DNA from: Streptomyces sp. NBRC 110028
GTDB lineage: Bacteria; Actinomycetota; Actinomycetes; Streptomycetales; Streptomycetaceae
DNA: 64,000 nt
Assembly (NCBI RefSeq): GCF_001417735.1
Contig: NZ_BBUZ01000023.1
Coordinates: 1-64,000 of the forward strand
Direction of reading: 5' to 3'
Shown: positions 25,884-34,441 of the stretch, piece after piece
How the letters are laid out: each line of letters begins with the position of its first letter
Position numbering within the stretch: the stretch's first letter is position 1
Notes under the pieces: generated by a model
The model's input: only the letters and a program-made list of their open reading frames with translations
Told to the model about the DNA's origin: nothing
Database searches by the model: none
Program-made: the position numbers and the translations under genes

Positions 25884-26471
25884 CTAGCGCTTCCTGGCGG
25901 TGGTGGACTTCTTGGCCGGGGCCTTGCGCGCGGTCGTCTTGCGCGCCGGGGCCTTCTTCGCGGTGGCCTTCTTGGCGGTGGCCTTCTTCGCCGGAGCCGC
26001 CTTCTTGGCAGTGGCCTTCGCCGCCGGGGCCTTCTTCGCGGGCGCCTTCTTGGCGGTGGCCTTCTTGGCGGTGGCCTTCTTCGCCGGAGCCGCCTTCTTG
26101 GCGGTGGCCTTCTTGGCCGCGGCCTTCTTCGCGGCGGCCTGGAGGCTGCCCTTGGGGGCCTTTTTCACGGCCACCTCGCCGCCTCGAGGCAGCTTCTTCG
26201 ATCCGCTCACCAGGTCCTTGAAACCCTGGCCCGCGCGGAAACGGGGCACCGAGGTCTTCTTGACCCGCACACGCTCCCCGGTCTGCGGGTTACGGGCGTA
26301 CCGGGCGGGCCGTTCCACCTTCTCGAACGAACCGAAACCGGTGACTGAAACTCGATCCCCGCCGACCACCGCGCGGACGATGGCGTCCAGTACCGCGTCG
26401 ACCGCGTCGGCGGCCTGCTGTCGTCCGCCGACCTTGTCTGCAATCGCTTCTACGAGCTGCGCCTTGTTCAC
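25884..26471 (-). CDS. hupS: Nucleoid protein HupS: HU domain with histone H1-like tail
   Basis: A 195-residue DNA-binding protein. Residues 1-92 form an HU domain ([36 protein letters not shown]). The rest is a Lys/Ala tail of repeated AAKKATAKK and PAKKA units, like histone H1. In S. coelicolor the sporulation-associated homologue (SCO5556) compacts spore DNA and gives heat resistance. The GTG start has AAGGGGAAGAC upstream. An AT-rich control region at 26490-26575, with GATATATA, precedes it. Confidence 0.96.
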   Translation of the reverse strand: MNKAQLVEAIADKVGGRQQAADAVDAVLDAIVRAVVGGDRVSVTGFGSFEKVERPARYARNPQTGERVRVKKTSVPRFRAGQGFKDLVSGSKKLPRGGEVAVKKAPKGSLQAAAKKAAAKKATAKKAAPAKKATAKKATAKKAPAKKAPAAKATAKKAAPAKKATAKKATAKKAPARKTTARKAPAKKSTTARKR

Positions 26472-26489
26472 GTCTTCCCCTTCGGAGAC

Positions 26490-26575
26490 ATTGCCGGAAC
26501 GAATGTGTTCAAGCTTTTTCGCACGTTAGGCAGATATATACCGCAAATCAAACACGAAACGGGCTAATCACCCTT
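26490..26575 (-). promoter_or_regulatory. AT-rich hupS promoter region
   Basis: Upstream of hupS, 26515-26575 is unusually AT-rich for this genome and contains CAGATATATACC (26531-26542), which could hold the -10 box on the minus strand, with TTTGATTT further upstream. Exact -35 spacing is not convincing, so an alternative sigma factor or activator is possible, in line with developmental control of hupS. Confidence 0.4.
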
Positions 26576-26596
26576 GTGCCGCAACGCACTCGGTCG

Positions 26597-26842
26597 TCAT
26601 GGACTTCGGTCGGAGTCGGGATCTTCGGGGAAACGGCCCTCGTCGAGGTCGTTCATCAACCGCTCCAGACGCCTTGCCGCGTCTGCGAGATCGTGTTTCG
26701 CCGCTGCCGTGATCACCAGCAGCTTCCGGGACAGCGCCATCCGTACGCCCTCCGGGACTTGCAGTGTGCGCACCCTTGTGTGCGCTTCCTTGAGCCGGTC
26801 GGCGACAAGACCGTAGAGCTCGAGTTGGCCGTCGCGTTCCAT
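26597..26842 (-). CDS. Conserved hypothetical small helical protein
   Basis: An 81-residue protein beginning MERDGQLELYGLVADRLKEA. It is mostly helical with many charged residues (LKEAHTRVRTLQVPEGVRMALSRKLLVITAAAKHDLADAARRLERLMNDLDEG). I recognise no domain; the same small gene occupies the gap between hupS and leuD in other Streptomyces as I recall. I chose the ATG at 26840-26842 because the longer frame adds a Trp/Arg-rich stretch unlike a protein start. The ribosome site is weak. Confidence 0.65.
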   Translation of the reverse strand: MERDGQLELYGLVADRLKEAHTRVRTLQVPEGVRMALSRKLLVITAAAKHDLADAARRLERLMNDLDEGRFPEDPDSDRSP

Positions 26843-26965
26843 GCACTGATTGTGCCATCTGAGGCGAGTTGTCGCTTCACGGGGCCTCAACATGACGATG
26901 CGCCGCCAGTCCGAGGACTGGCGGCGCATCATGCCAAACCCGCTCTGTGCAGGGGAAACCGGGGG

Positions 26966-27559
26966 TCAGAGCACCGTCGTGCTGGGCTTGAAGGAGGGAC
27001 GGCGAGCCTCGTACGCGACGATGTCGGCCTCCTCCCTGAGGGTGAGGCTGATGTCATCCAGCCCCTCCAGGAGTCGCCACCGGGCGTTCTCGTCAAGCTC
27101 AAAATCAGCCGTGATTCCCTCGGCCCGAACCTGACGGTCGACGAGGTCCACGGTGACCTCCGCGGTGGGGTCCGCCTCGACCAGCTCCCACAGCCGGTCC
27201 ACGGTCTCCTGCGGCAGGAGGACGGTCAGCAGCCCGTTCTTGAGGGAGTTGCCCCGGAAGATGTCGGCGAAGCGCGAGGAGATCACGGCTTTGAAGCCGT
27301 AGTTCTGCAGCGCCCACACCGCGTGCTCGCGCGAGGAGCCGGTGCCGAAGTCGGGACCGGCCACCAGAACCGTCCCACCCTTGTGCTCGGGCCGGTTGAG
27401 GACGAACTCCGGGTCCTTGCGCCAGGCCTCGAACAGCCCGTCCTCGAAACCGTCGCGGGTGACCTTCTTGAGCCAGTGCGCGGGGATGATCTGGTCCGTG
27501 TCGACGTTGCTGCGGCGCAGCGGAACGGCCCGGCCGGTGTGCGTGGTGAATGCTTCCAT
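26966..27559 (-). CDS. leuD: 3-isopropylmalate dehydratase small subunit
   Basis: A 197-residue subunit that, with LeuC, isomerises 2-isopropylmalate to 3-isopropylmalate. Marks are [15 protein letters not shown] near the N-terminus (substrate loop), [17 protein letters not shown] and [17 protein letters not shown]. The ATG is six bases after the leuC stop, so both are in one operon. Control is probably by NdgR, encoded divergently upstream of leuC. Confidence 0.97.
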   Translation of the reverse strand: MEAFTTHTGRAVPLRRSNVDTDQIIPAHWLKKVTRDGFEDGLFEAWRKDPEFVLNRPEHKGGTVLVAGPDFGTGSSREHAVWALQNYGFKAVISSRFADIFRGNSLKNGLLTVLLPQETVDRLWELVEADPTAEVTVDLVDRQVRAEGITADFELDENARWRLLEGLDDISLTLREEADIVAYEARRPSFKPSTTVL

Positions 27560-27565
27560 GGCTGC

Positions 27566-28996
27566 TCAGACCCCCACGGGAACGGTGACGTCGGCGTCGG
27601 ACAGGTCGGCGGGCGAGGCCAGATGGCCGAGCACCGCGGTGGCGGCGGCGACCTGCGGCGAGACCAGGTGGGTACGGCCGCCCTTGCCCTGCCTGCCCTC
27701 GAAGTTGCGGTTGGAGGTGGACGCCGAGCGCTCACCGGGGGCGAGCTGGTCGGGGTTCATGCCCAGACACATCGAGCAGCCCGCGTGCCGCCACTCGGCG
27801 CCGGCCTGGGTGAACACCTTGTCCAGCCCCTCCTCCACGGCCTGCAGCGCCACCCGCACCGAGCCCGGGACCACCAGCATCCGGACCCCGTCGGCCACCG
27901 AACGGCCCTGCAGGATCGAGGCCGCCGAGCGCAGGTCCTCGATGCGGCCGTTGGTGCAGGAGCCGACGAAGACGGTGTCCACCTTGATGTCGCGCAGCGG
28001 CTGACCCGCCGTCAGACCCATGTACTCCAGGGCCTTCTCGGCGGCGAACCGCTCGCTGGCGTCCTCGAAGCCTGCCGGGTCCGGTACCGACTCCGACAGC
28101 GGCGCGCCCTGGCCGGGGTTGGTGCCCCAGGTGACGAACGGGGCCAGCTCGGAGGCGTCGATGACCACCTCGCGGTCGAACACCGCGTCGTCGTCGGTGC
28201 GCAGCGTGCGCCAGTACGCGACGGCCGCGTCCCACTCCTCGCCCTGCGGGGCGTGCGGGCGGCCCTCCAGATAGGCGAAGGTGGTCTCGTCGGGGGCGAT
28301 CATGCCCGCCCGGGCGCCCGCCTCGATGGACATGTTGCACACGGTCATCCGGGACTCCATCGAGAGCTTCTCGATGGCCGGGCCGCGGTACTCGATGACG
28401 AAGCCCTGGCCGCCGCCGGTGCCGATGCGGGCGATGATCGCCAGGATCAGGTCCTTGGCGGTGACGCTCTCGGGCAGCTCGCCCTCGACCGTTACGGCCA
28501 TGGTCTTGAACGGCGCGAGCGGCAGCGTCTGGGTGGCCAGCACGTGCTCGACCTGGCTGGTGCCGATGCCGAACGCGAGCGCGCCGAAAGCGCCGTGGGT
28601 GGAGGTGTGGCTGTCACCGCAGACCACGGTGGTGCCGGGCTGGGTCAGCCCCAGCTGCGGTCCCACGACGTGGACGACGCCCTGCTCGACGTCGCCGAGC
28701 GGGTGCAGACGCACCCCGAACTCCGCGCAGTTCTTGCGCAGCGTCTCCAACTGGGTGCGGGAAACAGGGTCCGCGATCGGCTTGTCGATGTCGAGGGTCG
28801 GGGTGTTGTGATCCTCGGTCGCGAGGGTGAGATCGGTACGGCGCACCTGGCGTCCGGCCTTGCGGAGGCCGTCGAACGCCTGCGGGCTGGTCACCTCGTG
28901 CAGCAGGTGCAGATCGATGAAGAGGAGGTCCGGCTCGCCATCGGCGTGCCGGACGACGTGGTCGTCCCAGACCTTCTCCGCGAGTGTCCGTCCCAT
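27566..28996 (-). CDS. leuC: 3-isopropylmalate dehydratase large subunit
   Basis: A 476-residue [4Fe-4S] enzyme of leucine synthesis. The iron-sulfur Cys residues are in [10 protein letters not shown] and [11 protein letters not shown], and the active-site region [21 protein letters not shown] is intact. The ATG start at 28994-28996 has GGAGGG six bases upstream. The operon is leuCD; ndgR is divergent, with a palindromic operator at 29106-29126. Confidence 0.97.
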   Translation of the reverse strand: MGRTLAEKVWDDHVVRHADGEPDLLFIDLHLLHEVTSPQAFDGLRKAGRQVRRTDLTLATEDHNTPTLDIDKPIADPVSRTQLETLRKNCAEFGVRLHPLGDVEQGVVHVVGPQLGLTQPGTTVVCGDSHTSTHGAFGALAFGIGTSQVEHVLATQTLPLAPFKTMAVTVEGELPESVTAKDLILAIIARIGTGGGQGFVIEYRGPAIEKLSMESRMTVCNMSIEAGARAGMIAPDETTFAYLEGRPHAPQGEEWDAAVAYWRTLRTDDDAVFDREVVIDASELAPFVTWGTNPGQGAPLSESVPDPAGFEDASERFAAEKALEYMGLTAGQPLRDIKVDTVFVGSCTNGRIEDLRSAASILQGRSVADGVRMLVVPGSVRVALQAVEEGLDKVFTQAGAEWRHAGCSMCLGMNPDQLAPGERSASTSNRNFEGRQGKGGRTHLVSPQVAAATAVLGHLASPADLSDADVTVPVGV

Positions 28997-29105
28997 CGCT
29001 TTCCCTCCGGCCGGCCTCATCGCCGGCCCAACTCGTGTCGAGTGCGTGCCCTGGCCTGCGGGCCCGCCAGTTCCAGAGTGGCGGGTATCCCGGAAAATTG
29101 AACTT

Positions 29106-29126
29106 GCGTTTCACACTGTGAGACGC
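29106..29126. promoter_or_regulatory. NdgR (IclR-type) operator candidate
   Basis: A 21-base palindrome with arms GCGTTTCACA and TGTGAGACGC around a central C; 9 of 10 positions pair. It lies 12 bases before the ndgR start codon and 110 bases from the leuC start. NdgR is known to bind the ndgR-leuC intergenic region in S. coelicolor, so this is the most likely site, giving autoregulation and leuCD control. Confidence 0.7.
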
Positions 29127-29138
29127 GAGTATCGTTTC

Positions 29139-29855
29139 ATGGACAACTCTAGCGGCGTCGGCGTTCTCGACAAGGCGGCTCTGGTACTGAGCGCTCTGGA
29201 GTCCGGTCCGGCCACCCTCGCGGGGCTGGTCGGGGCCACCGGTCTCGCGCGCCCCACGGCGCACCGACTCGCGGTCGCACTCGAGCACCACCGGATGGTG
29301 GCGCGTGACATGCAAGGCCGCTTCATTCTGGGCCCGCGCCTGGCCGAGCTGGCCGCGGCGGCGGGCGAGGACCGGCTGCTCGCCACGGCCGGGCCGGTCC
29401 TCACCCACCTCAGGGACGTGACCGGGGAGAGCGCGCAGCTCTACCGGCGCCAGGGCGACATGCGCATCTGCGTCGCGGCGGCCGAGCGGCTGTCCGGACT
29501 GCGGGACACCGTGCCGGTCGGCTCCACCCTCCCCATGAAGGCGGGCTCGGCGGCCCAGATCCTCATGGCCTGGGAGGAGCCGGAGCGGCTGCACCGGGGC
29601 CTGCAGGGCGCCCGCTTCACCGCGACGGCGCTGTCCGGCGTACGGCGGCGGGGCTGGGCCCAGTCGATCGGCGAGCGGGAGCCGGGCGTCGCGTCCGTGT
29701 CCGCGCCGGTGCGCGGCCCGTCCAACCGCGTGGTCGCCGCCGTCTCGGTCTCCGGACCGATCGAGCGGCTGACCCGCCACCCGGGCCGCATGCACGCCCA
29801 AGCCGTCATCGACGCGGCCGCCCGCCTCTCCGACGCGCTCCGCAGGGGCAACTGA
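29139..29855 (+). CDS. ndgR: IclR-family regulator NdgR
   Basis: A 238-residue regulator, the same length as S. coelicolor NdgR. The N-terminal winged helix is VGVLDKAALVLSALESG...LARPTAHRLAVALEHH, and the C-terminal IclR effector domain includes LPMKAGSAAQIL, REPGVASVSAPVRG and AAVSVSGPIERL. NdgR controls leucine and other amino-acid genes and nitrogen-dependent growth and antibiotic production. Divergent from leuC, convergent with the DUF4188 gene (37-base gap). Confidence 0.95.
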   Translation: MDNSSGVGVLDKAALVLSALESGPATLAGLVGATGLARPTAHRLAVALEHHRMVARDMQGRFILGPRLAELAAAAGEDRLLATAGPVLTHLRDVTGESAQLYRRQGDMRICVAAAERLSGLRDTVPVGSTLPMKAGSAAQILMAWEEPERLHRGLQGARFTATALSGVRRRGWAQSIGEREPGVASVSAPVRGPSNRVVAAVSVSGPIERLTRHPGRMHAQAVIDAAARLSDALRRGN

Positions 29856-29892
29856 TCACGGCGTCACGACGCCCACCGCACCCTCACACGTC

Positions 29893-30375
29893 CTACAGCG
29901 ACAGCCGGTCGGCCGCGCGCTCGCCGCGGCGGCCGACCGGGACGACTCCGGTGGCCTTGGCCAGCCCGAACGCCGGCATGTCCCAGTAGATCGCCTCATG
30001 CGCACCGGCCGGCACGGCGTACGTCTCGTGCCAGATGCCAACCCTCCCCCGCCCCTCCCGCACCCGCCGGTTGAACGCGGCCCAGGCCGGGCGGTGCCCC
30101 TTGTCCTGCGCGGAGGCGTAGGCCAGCAGCTTCTCGTGCGAGTCCCAGTACTGGACGACGCACAGCACCCGGGGCGGGCCGGCCAGCAGCTGGTAGCCCA
30201 GCAACCCGCTCTCCTCGTCCCGGGACAGCTCGCGCAGCATCTTCGGCATGGCCGTGAACACCGGCCACCAGTCGCGCAGCGCGCGGAAGCGGTTGACGCG
30301 CATCCCGATGAGGAAGACGGTCACCTCCCCCTCGGCCTCGGCGGTCATACGGCCTTCGATCACATCGGCACCCAT
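29893..30375 (-). CDS. DUF4188 family protein
   Basis: A 160-residue soluble protein with a dimeric ferredoxin-like fold expected. Family marks are VFLIGMRVNRFRALRDWWPV, AMPKMLREL, GPPRVLCVVQYWDSHEKLLAYA, FNRRVREGRGRVGIWHETYAV and EAIYWDMPAFGLAKATG. The biochemical role is unknown; members sit beside regulators and have been likened to monooxygenases. It is divergent from a MerR gene that has tandem operators between the two, so it is probably the regulator's main target, perhaps in response to a small toxic molecule. Confidence 0.85.
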   Translation of the reverse strand: MGADVIEGRMTAEAEGEVTVFLIGMRVNRFRALRDWWPVFTAMPKMLRELSRDEESGLLGYQLLAGPPRVLCVVQYWDSHEKLLAYASAQDKGHRPAWAAFNRRVREGRGRVGIWHETYAVPAGAHEAIYWDMPAFGLAKATGVVPVGRRGERAADRLSL

Positions 30376-30406
30376 GGTGATCCCCTCGTTCCGGCGCCAC
30401 GGTAGT

Positions 30407-30453
30407 CTTGGATAGTGAAGCTATCCAAGACTTGGATAGTGCCACTCTCCAAG
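30407..30453. promoter_or_regulatory. Tandem MerR operators between DUF4188 and merR genes
   Basis: The first palindrome has arms CTTGGATAG (30407-30415) and CTATCCAAG (30421-30429), perfect over nine bases with a five-base spacer. The second has arms CTTGGATAG (30431-30439) and CTCTCCAAG (30445-30453), with one mismatch and the same spacer. The inner arms also form a third palindrome around a single A at 30430. The sites lie 30-54 bases before the MerR ATG and 32 bases before the divergent gene. Confidence 0.8.
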
Positions 30454-30482
30454 AACGGGCGCAAGGGAAGGCTGTATACGGC

Positions 30483-31130
30483 ATGCGACTGGCGGAGCTG
30501 AGCGAACGCAGCGGGGTGTCCACCGCGACGATCAAGTACTACCTGCGCGAAGGTCTGCTGCCGCCCGGCGAACGCCTCACCGCCACGAAAGCGGAGTACG
30601 GGGAGGAACATCTGCGCAGGCTGCGGCTGATCCGGGCGCTGATCCAGGTCGGCCGGATGCCGGTGGCCACCGCGCGCGAGGTACTGAAGGCCGCCGAGGA
30701 CGAGTCGCTGAGCCAGCACCTGCGACTGGGGGCCGCGATCTGGGCGCTGCCGCACAGCCCGAGTCCCGAGCAGGGCGCCCCGGAGACGGCCCGCGCCCGG
30801 GAGCAGGCGGACGCACTGCTGGAGCGGCTGGGCTGGGCGGCCCACGACCGGAAGACCGAGACCCCCTCCCCCGCCTACGGGATGCTGGTGGAGGCCATCG
30901 CCTCGCTGGCCCGCCTCGGATACCCGCATGACACCGAGCACTTGCTGCCGTACGCCCGGCTGGTGTCCGAACTGGCCGTCCACGAACTGGATGTGGTGGA
31001 GACGCACGACACGCCCGGCGAGCAGATCGAAGCGTCCGTCGCCCTGACGGTGCTGTACGAACCGGTACTGCTGAGCCTGCGGCGGCTCGCCCACGCCGAG
31101 GAGTCCGGCCGCCGCTTCGACGAGGCATAA
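30483..31130 (+). CDS. MerR-family transcriptional regulator
   Basis: A 215-residue regulator. The N-terminal winged-helix is MRLAELSERSGVSTATIKYYLREGLLPPGERLTA, split here at the turn after IKYYLREG, followed by RLRLIRALIQVGRMPVATAREVL, the family's dimerisation helix. The C-terminal 120 residues lack Cys metal ligands, so it senses an organic molecule, not a metal. I chose the ATG at 30483; the longer frame from 30408 would run through the operators. A strong terminator follows. Confidence 0.9.
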   Translation: MRLAELSERSGVSTATIKYYLREGLLPPGERLTATKAEYGEEHLRRLRLIRALIQVGRMPVATAREVLKAAEDESLSQHLRLGAAIWALPHSPSPEQGAPETARAREQADALLERLGWAAHDRKTETPSPAYGMLVEAIASLARLGYPHDTEHLLPYARLVSELAVHELDVVETHDTPGEQIEASVALTVLYEPVLLSLRRLAHAEESGRRFDEA

Positions 31131-31148
31131 GGACCGGGGCACGACGAA

Positions 31149-31178
31149 AAGGCCCTCCGTGTCACCACGGAGGGCCTT
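31149..31178. terminator. Bidirectional terminator between merR gene and tRNA cluster
   Basis: Arms AAGGCCCTCCGTG (31149-31161) and CACGGAGGGCCTT (31166-31178) form a perfect 13-base stem with a TCAC loop. It starts 19 bases after the MerR stop and ends 9 bases before the last tRNA gene on the other strand, so it likely ends both transcripts. Confidence 0.9.
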
Positions 31179-31187
31179 CCCTATAGG

Positions 31188-31260
31188 TACCCCCGACCGG
31201 ATTCGAACCGGCGCTACCGCCTTGAGAGGGCGGCGTGCTAGGCCGCTACACAACGGGGGC
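31188..31260 (-). tRNA. tRNA-Glu (CTC)
   Basis: A 73-base tRNA on the minus strand. The acceptor GCCCCCG pairs with CGGGGGT, the anticodon loop CTCTCAA between CCGCC and GGCGG gives CTC, and the T arm has GGTTCGAATCC. The CCA end is not encoded. It is the last gene of the five-tRNA cluster and identical to the copy at 31371-31443. Confidence 0.97.
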
Positions 31261-31285
31261 CTGAATCAGCACATCCTGCACTGCG

Positions 31286-31357
31286 CTGGGCTACCAGGAC
31301 TCGAACCTAGACTAAATGAACCAGAATCACTCGTGCTGCCAATTACACCATAGCCCA
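31286..31357 (-). tRNA. tRNA-Gln (CTG)
   Basis: A 72-base tRNA on the minus strand. The acceptor TGGGCTA pairs with TAGCCCA, the anticodon loop TTCTGGT gives CTG, and the T arm holds GGTTCGAACC. The acceptor stem differs by one base pair from the second tRNA-Gln in this cluster. No glutaminyl-tRNA synthetase is expected in Streptomyces, so it is first charged with Glu and then amidated. Confidence 0.97.
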
Positions 31358-31370
31358 TGGTATAGACCAG

Positions 31371-31443
31371 TACCCCCGACCGGATTCGAACCGGCGCTAC
31401 CGCCTTGAGAGGGCGGCGTGCTAGGCCGCTACACAACGGGGGC
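31371..31443 (-). tRNA. tRNA-Glu (CTC)
   Basis: A 73-base tRNA identical to the gene at 31188-31260, including the anticodon stem CCGCC/GGCGG and loop CTCTCAA. Identical copies so close to each other are a recombination risk and indicate recent duplication or conversion. Confidence 0.97.
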
Positions 31444-31474
31444 CCTAGCGATCTCCATAACCTCTGGAGATCCG

Positions 31475-31547
31475 TACCCCCGACCGGATTCGAACCGGCG
31501 CTACTGCCTTGAGAGGGCAGCGTGCTAGGCCGCTACACAACGGGGGC
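31475..31547 (-). tRNA. tRNA-Glu (CTC), variant
   Basis: A 73-base tRNA like the other two Glu copies, but the anticodon stem reads CTGCC/GGCAG: one C-G pair is replaced by T-A on both strands, a compensatory change that proves the stem is under selection. The anticodon is CTC. Confidence 0.97.
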
Positions 31548-31597
31548 TTGATCCTGCTTGATCAAGAGATTCACGAAGAAATCGAGAAGATCTCTTG

Positions 31598-31669
31598 CTG
31601 GGGTACCAGGACTCGAACCTAGACTAAGTGAACCAGAATCACTCGTGCTGCCAATTACACCATACCCCA
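31598..31669 (-). tRNA. tRNA-Gln (CTG), variant
   Basis: A 72-base tRNA with acceptor TGGGGTA paired with TACCCCA, one compensatory base pair different from the other tRNA-Gln. The anticodon loop is TTCTGGT. It is the first gene of the cluster in the direction of transcription, 168 bases downstream of the gltX stop on the same strand. Confidence 0.97.
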
Positions 31670-31836
31670 CCAAAACTCCACCTCTGTCGAGGTGTTGTCC
31701 GGCTTGCGTCCCGATCCGGCCTTTCGGCCCGCCCGGGCGGCGCAGGAAGAACATTACCCGATGGTGGACGGGCCACCAAAACGGATTGCCCGGGCGGTGG
31801 CGCCGCGTGCCGGGCACGCGGCGCCCCCTGGCGGCG

Positions 31837-33333
31837 TCAGACCGACAGCTTGGCCAGCGCCGCGTCGATGCGGGCCAGGGTGCGCTCGCGCCCCAGCACC
31901 TCCAGGGACTCGAACAGCGGCAGACCGACCGTGCGGCCGGTGACGGCGACACGGACCGGGGCCTGCGCCTTGCCCAGCTTCAGGCCGTGCTCCTCACCGG
32001 CGGCGAGGACGGCCTCCTTGAGGGGTTCGGCCTTCCAGTCCGCCTCGGCGAGTTCGGCGATCTTCGTACGGGCGGTGGAGAGCAGGGCGTCCGCGCCGGG
32101 CTTCATGGCCTTCGTCCACGACGCCTCGTCCTCCACCGGCTCCGCCAGGAAGAGGAAGTCGACGTTGGCGGTGATGTCGGACAGCACCGTCAACCGGGTC
32201 TGGGCCAGCGGGGCCAGCGCCTCGAAGGCGGCCGCGTCGAAGCGGTCCGGGGACCAGGGCGCGTGCGGGGCCCGCAGCCAGGGGCCGCACGCCTCGATGA
32301 AGGTCTTGACGTCCAGCTGCCGGATGTGGTCCGCGTTGATCGCCTCGGCCTTCTTGAGATCGAAGCGCGCCGGGTTGGCGTTGACACCGGAGATGTCGAA
32401 CGCGGCGACCATCTCCTCCAGGGAGAAGACGTCCCGGTCGGCCGAGAGCGACCAGCCCAGCAGGGACAGGTAGTTGAGCAGCCCCTCGGGGAGGAAGCCG
32501 CGCTCCCGGTAGAGGTTGAGCGACGACTGGGGGTCGCGCTTGGACAGCTTCTTGTTGCCCTCGCCCATGACGTACGGCAGATGCCCGAAGGCGGGCACCT
32601 GGCCACCCCCCACGCCGATCTCGGCGAGCGCCCGGTAGAGCGCGATCTGGCGCGGGGTGGAGGACAGCAGGTCCTCGCCGCGCAGCACATGGGTGATCTC
32701 CATCAGCGCGTCGTCGACGGGGTTGACGAGCGTGTAGAGGGGGGCCCCGTTGGCGCGCACGATGCCGTAGTCCGGAACGTTGTCCGGGGTGAAGGTCAGC
32801 TCGCCGCGCACCAGGTCGGTGAAGGTGATCGGCTCATCCGGCATCCGGAAGCGGACGATCGAGGCACGGCCCTCGGCCTCGTGCGCCGCGATCTGCTCGG
32901 GGCTGAGCGTGCGGCAGGTGCCGTCGTAGCCGGAGGGACGGCCGGCCTTGCGGGCGGCCTCGCGGCGCTCCTCCAGCTCCTCGGCCGTGCAGTAGCAGCG
33001 GTAGGCGTGGCCGGCGTCCAGCAGCTTGGCCGCGACGTCGGCGTAGGTCTCCATGCGCTGCGACTGGCGGTAGGGCGCGTACGGGCCGCCGATCTCGGGG
33101 CCCTCGTCCCAGTCGAAGCCCAGCCAGCGCATGGCGTCCAGCAGCTGCGCGTACGACTCCTCGGAGTCGCGCGCGGCATCGGTGTCCTCGATGCGGAAGA
33201 CCAGGGTGCCGCCGTGGTGGCGGGCGAACGCCCAGTTGAAGAGGGCGGTGCGGACCAGGCCCACATGGGGGTTGCCGGTGGGCGAGGGACAGAAACGAAC
33301 CCGCACGGGGGCGGGGGAGCTTGCGCTAGCCAC
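31837..33333 (-). CDS. gltX: Glutamyl-tRNA synthetase
   Basis: A 498-residue class I synthetase that attaches Glu to tRNA-Glu and, in bacteria without GlnRS, also to tRNA-Gln. The HIGH-type motif is [10 protein letters not shown], the KMSKS-type motif is KKLSKRD, and the catalytic fold contains [10 protein letters not shown]. The GTG start at 33331-33333 overlaps the stop of the upstream fumarylacetoacetase-family gene by eight bases. Five tRNA genes for Glu and Gln lie downstream on the same strand, and they may share its transcript. Confidence 0.97.
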   Translation of the reverse strand: MASASSPAPVRVRFCPSPTGNPHVGLVRTALFNWAFARHHGGTLVFRIEDTDAARDSEESYAQLLDAMRWLGFDWDEGPEIGGPYAPYRQSQRMETYADVAAKLLDAGHAYRCYCTAEELEERREAARKAGRPSGYDGTCRTLSPEQIAAHEAEGRASIVRFRMPDEPITFTDLVRGELTFTPDNVPDYGIVRANGAPLYTLVNPVDDALMEITHVLRGEDLLSSTPRQIALYRALAEIGVGGGQVPAFGHLPYVMGEGNKKLSKRDPQSSLNLYRERGFLPEGLLNYLSLLGWSLSADRDVFSLEEMVAAFDISGVNANPARFDLKKAEAINADHIRQLDVKTFIEACGPWLRAPHAPWSPDRFDAAAFEALAPLAQTRLTVLSDITANVDFLFLAEPVEDEASWTKAMKPGADALLSTARTKIAELAEADWKAEPLKEAVLAAGEEHGLKLGKAQAPVRVAVTGRTVGLPLFESLEVLGRERTLARIDAALAKLSV

Positions 33334-34117
33334 GCTTGATCACCTTGTTGGTGAGAGTGCCGATGCCTTCGATGGTGACGGCGACCTCGTCGCCGACGGT
33401 GAGCGGGCCGACGCCCGCCGGGGTGCCCGTGAGCACGACGTCGCCGGGGAGCAGCGTCATCGCCTCGGTGATGTGCACGATCAGGTCCTCGATGGAGCGG
33501 ACCATCTCGCTGGTACGGCCCAGCTGCCGCTGCTCGCCGTTGACGGTGCACATGATCCCGAGGTCACCGGCCCGCTCCAGGTCGATGCCGGTCTCCACCC
33601 AGGGGCCCAGCGGACAGGAGGCGTCGAAGCCCTTCGCCCGGCCCCACTGCTTCTCGCGCCGCTGCGCGTCGCGCGCGGTGATGTCGTTGCCGCAGGTGTA
33701 GCCGAGGATGACATCGGCCACCCGCTCGCGCGGGACCTCGCGGCACATGCGTCCGATGACCACGGCCAGCTCGGCCTCGTGGTGCACCTCGGAGGAGAAG
33801 GAGGGGTAGGCGACGGGGTCGCCGGGGCCGATCACCGAGGTGGACGGCTTGAAGAAGACGACCGGGACGTCGGGGACCTCGTTGTTGAGTTCGGCGGCGT
33901 GCTCGGCGTAGTTGCGGCCGATCCCGATGACCTTGTTGGGCAGGACGGGCGGCAGCAGCCGGACCTTGCTGAGGGGGATCTTCTGCCCCGAGCGCTCGAA
34001 TTCGGCGAAGGGGTGTCCCTTGATGATGTCGACGACGGGGCCGCCCTGGTCGGACGGCTCGCCCTCGACCACTCCGAAGGCGACGTTGCCATCGATGGAG
34101 AATCTGGCGATGCGCAC
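33326..34117 (-). CDS. Fumarylacetoacetate hydrolase family protein
   Basis: A 263-residue metal-dependent hydrolase or decarboxylase. Typical elements are [29 protein letters not shown], the metal ligands in [25 protein letters not shown] and [13 protein letters not shown]. Substrates in this family include fumarylpyruvate, acylpyruvates and oxaloacetate; the sequence does not decide which. The GTG start at 34115-34117 precedes MRIARFS. It overlaps gltX, as in other Streptomyces, so the two are co-expressed. Confidence 0.92.
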   Translation of the reverse strand: MRIARFSIDGNVAFGVVEGEPSDQGGPVVDIIKGHPFAEFERSGQKIPLSKVRLLPPVLPNKVIGIGRNYAEHAAELNNEVPDVPVVFFKPSTSVIGPGDPVAYPSFSSEVHHEAELAVVIGRMCREVPRERVADVILGYTCGNDITARDAQRREKQWGRAKGFDASCPLGPWVETGIDLERAGDLGIMCTVNGEQRQLGRTSEMVRSIEDLIVHITEAMTLLPGDVVLTGTPAGVGPLTVGDEVAVTIEGIGTLTNKVIKRG

Positions 34118-34249
34118 GGGAAGCTGGTGCCTCTTATCTGAACTCGCTGGAGACTGACGCTCCAGGCTATCGCCCCGCCTCCCGCGCGCCGCCGGGTCGG
34201 CTCGCCGTCCCCCGTGCGGGGTCGTCGGAACCGAGCCGAAACAAGCGGC

Positions 34250-34441
34250 TCAGTGGCCGGGGGCCTCTACGGGGGCCTCCATCAGCACGGTGCGCCGGGG
34301 GTTGGCGGTCCGGGTGGGCAGTTCGACGGGGTGCTCCGGCTGTTCGCCGGTCTCGGTCCGCAGGTCCTCGGCGTCAGCGAGATGGGCCAGGGTGGTGCGC
34401 CGGGGGTTGGCTATCGTGCGGAACATCATCGTCGTCTTCAC
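34250..34441 (-). CDS. Small peptide with duplicated NPRRT motif
   Basis: A 63-residue peptide that I do not recognise. The start is GTG 34441, ten bases after GAGG, giving MKTTMMFRTIANPRRTTLAH. Two copies of the motif RT(I)ANPRRTxL occur, at about residues 8-18 and 44-53, joined by an acidic linker (ADAEDLRTETGEQPEHP). The two copies share an exact 18-base DNA core. There is no Cys and no signal peptide. It lies alone between the gltX operon and the conservon promoter region. It could be a ribosomally made peptide precursor, a signalling peptide or a small regulator; nothing here proves one. Confidence 0.6.
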   Translation of the reverse strand: MKTTMMFRTIANPRRTTLAHLADAEDLRTETGEQPEHPVELPTRTANPRRTVLMEAPVEAPGH

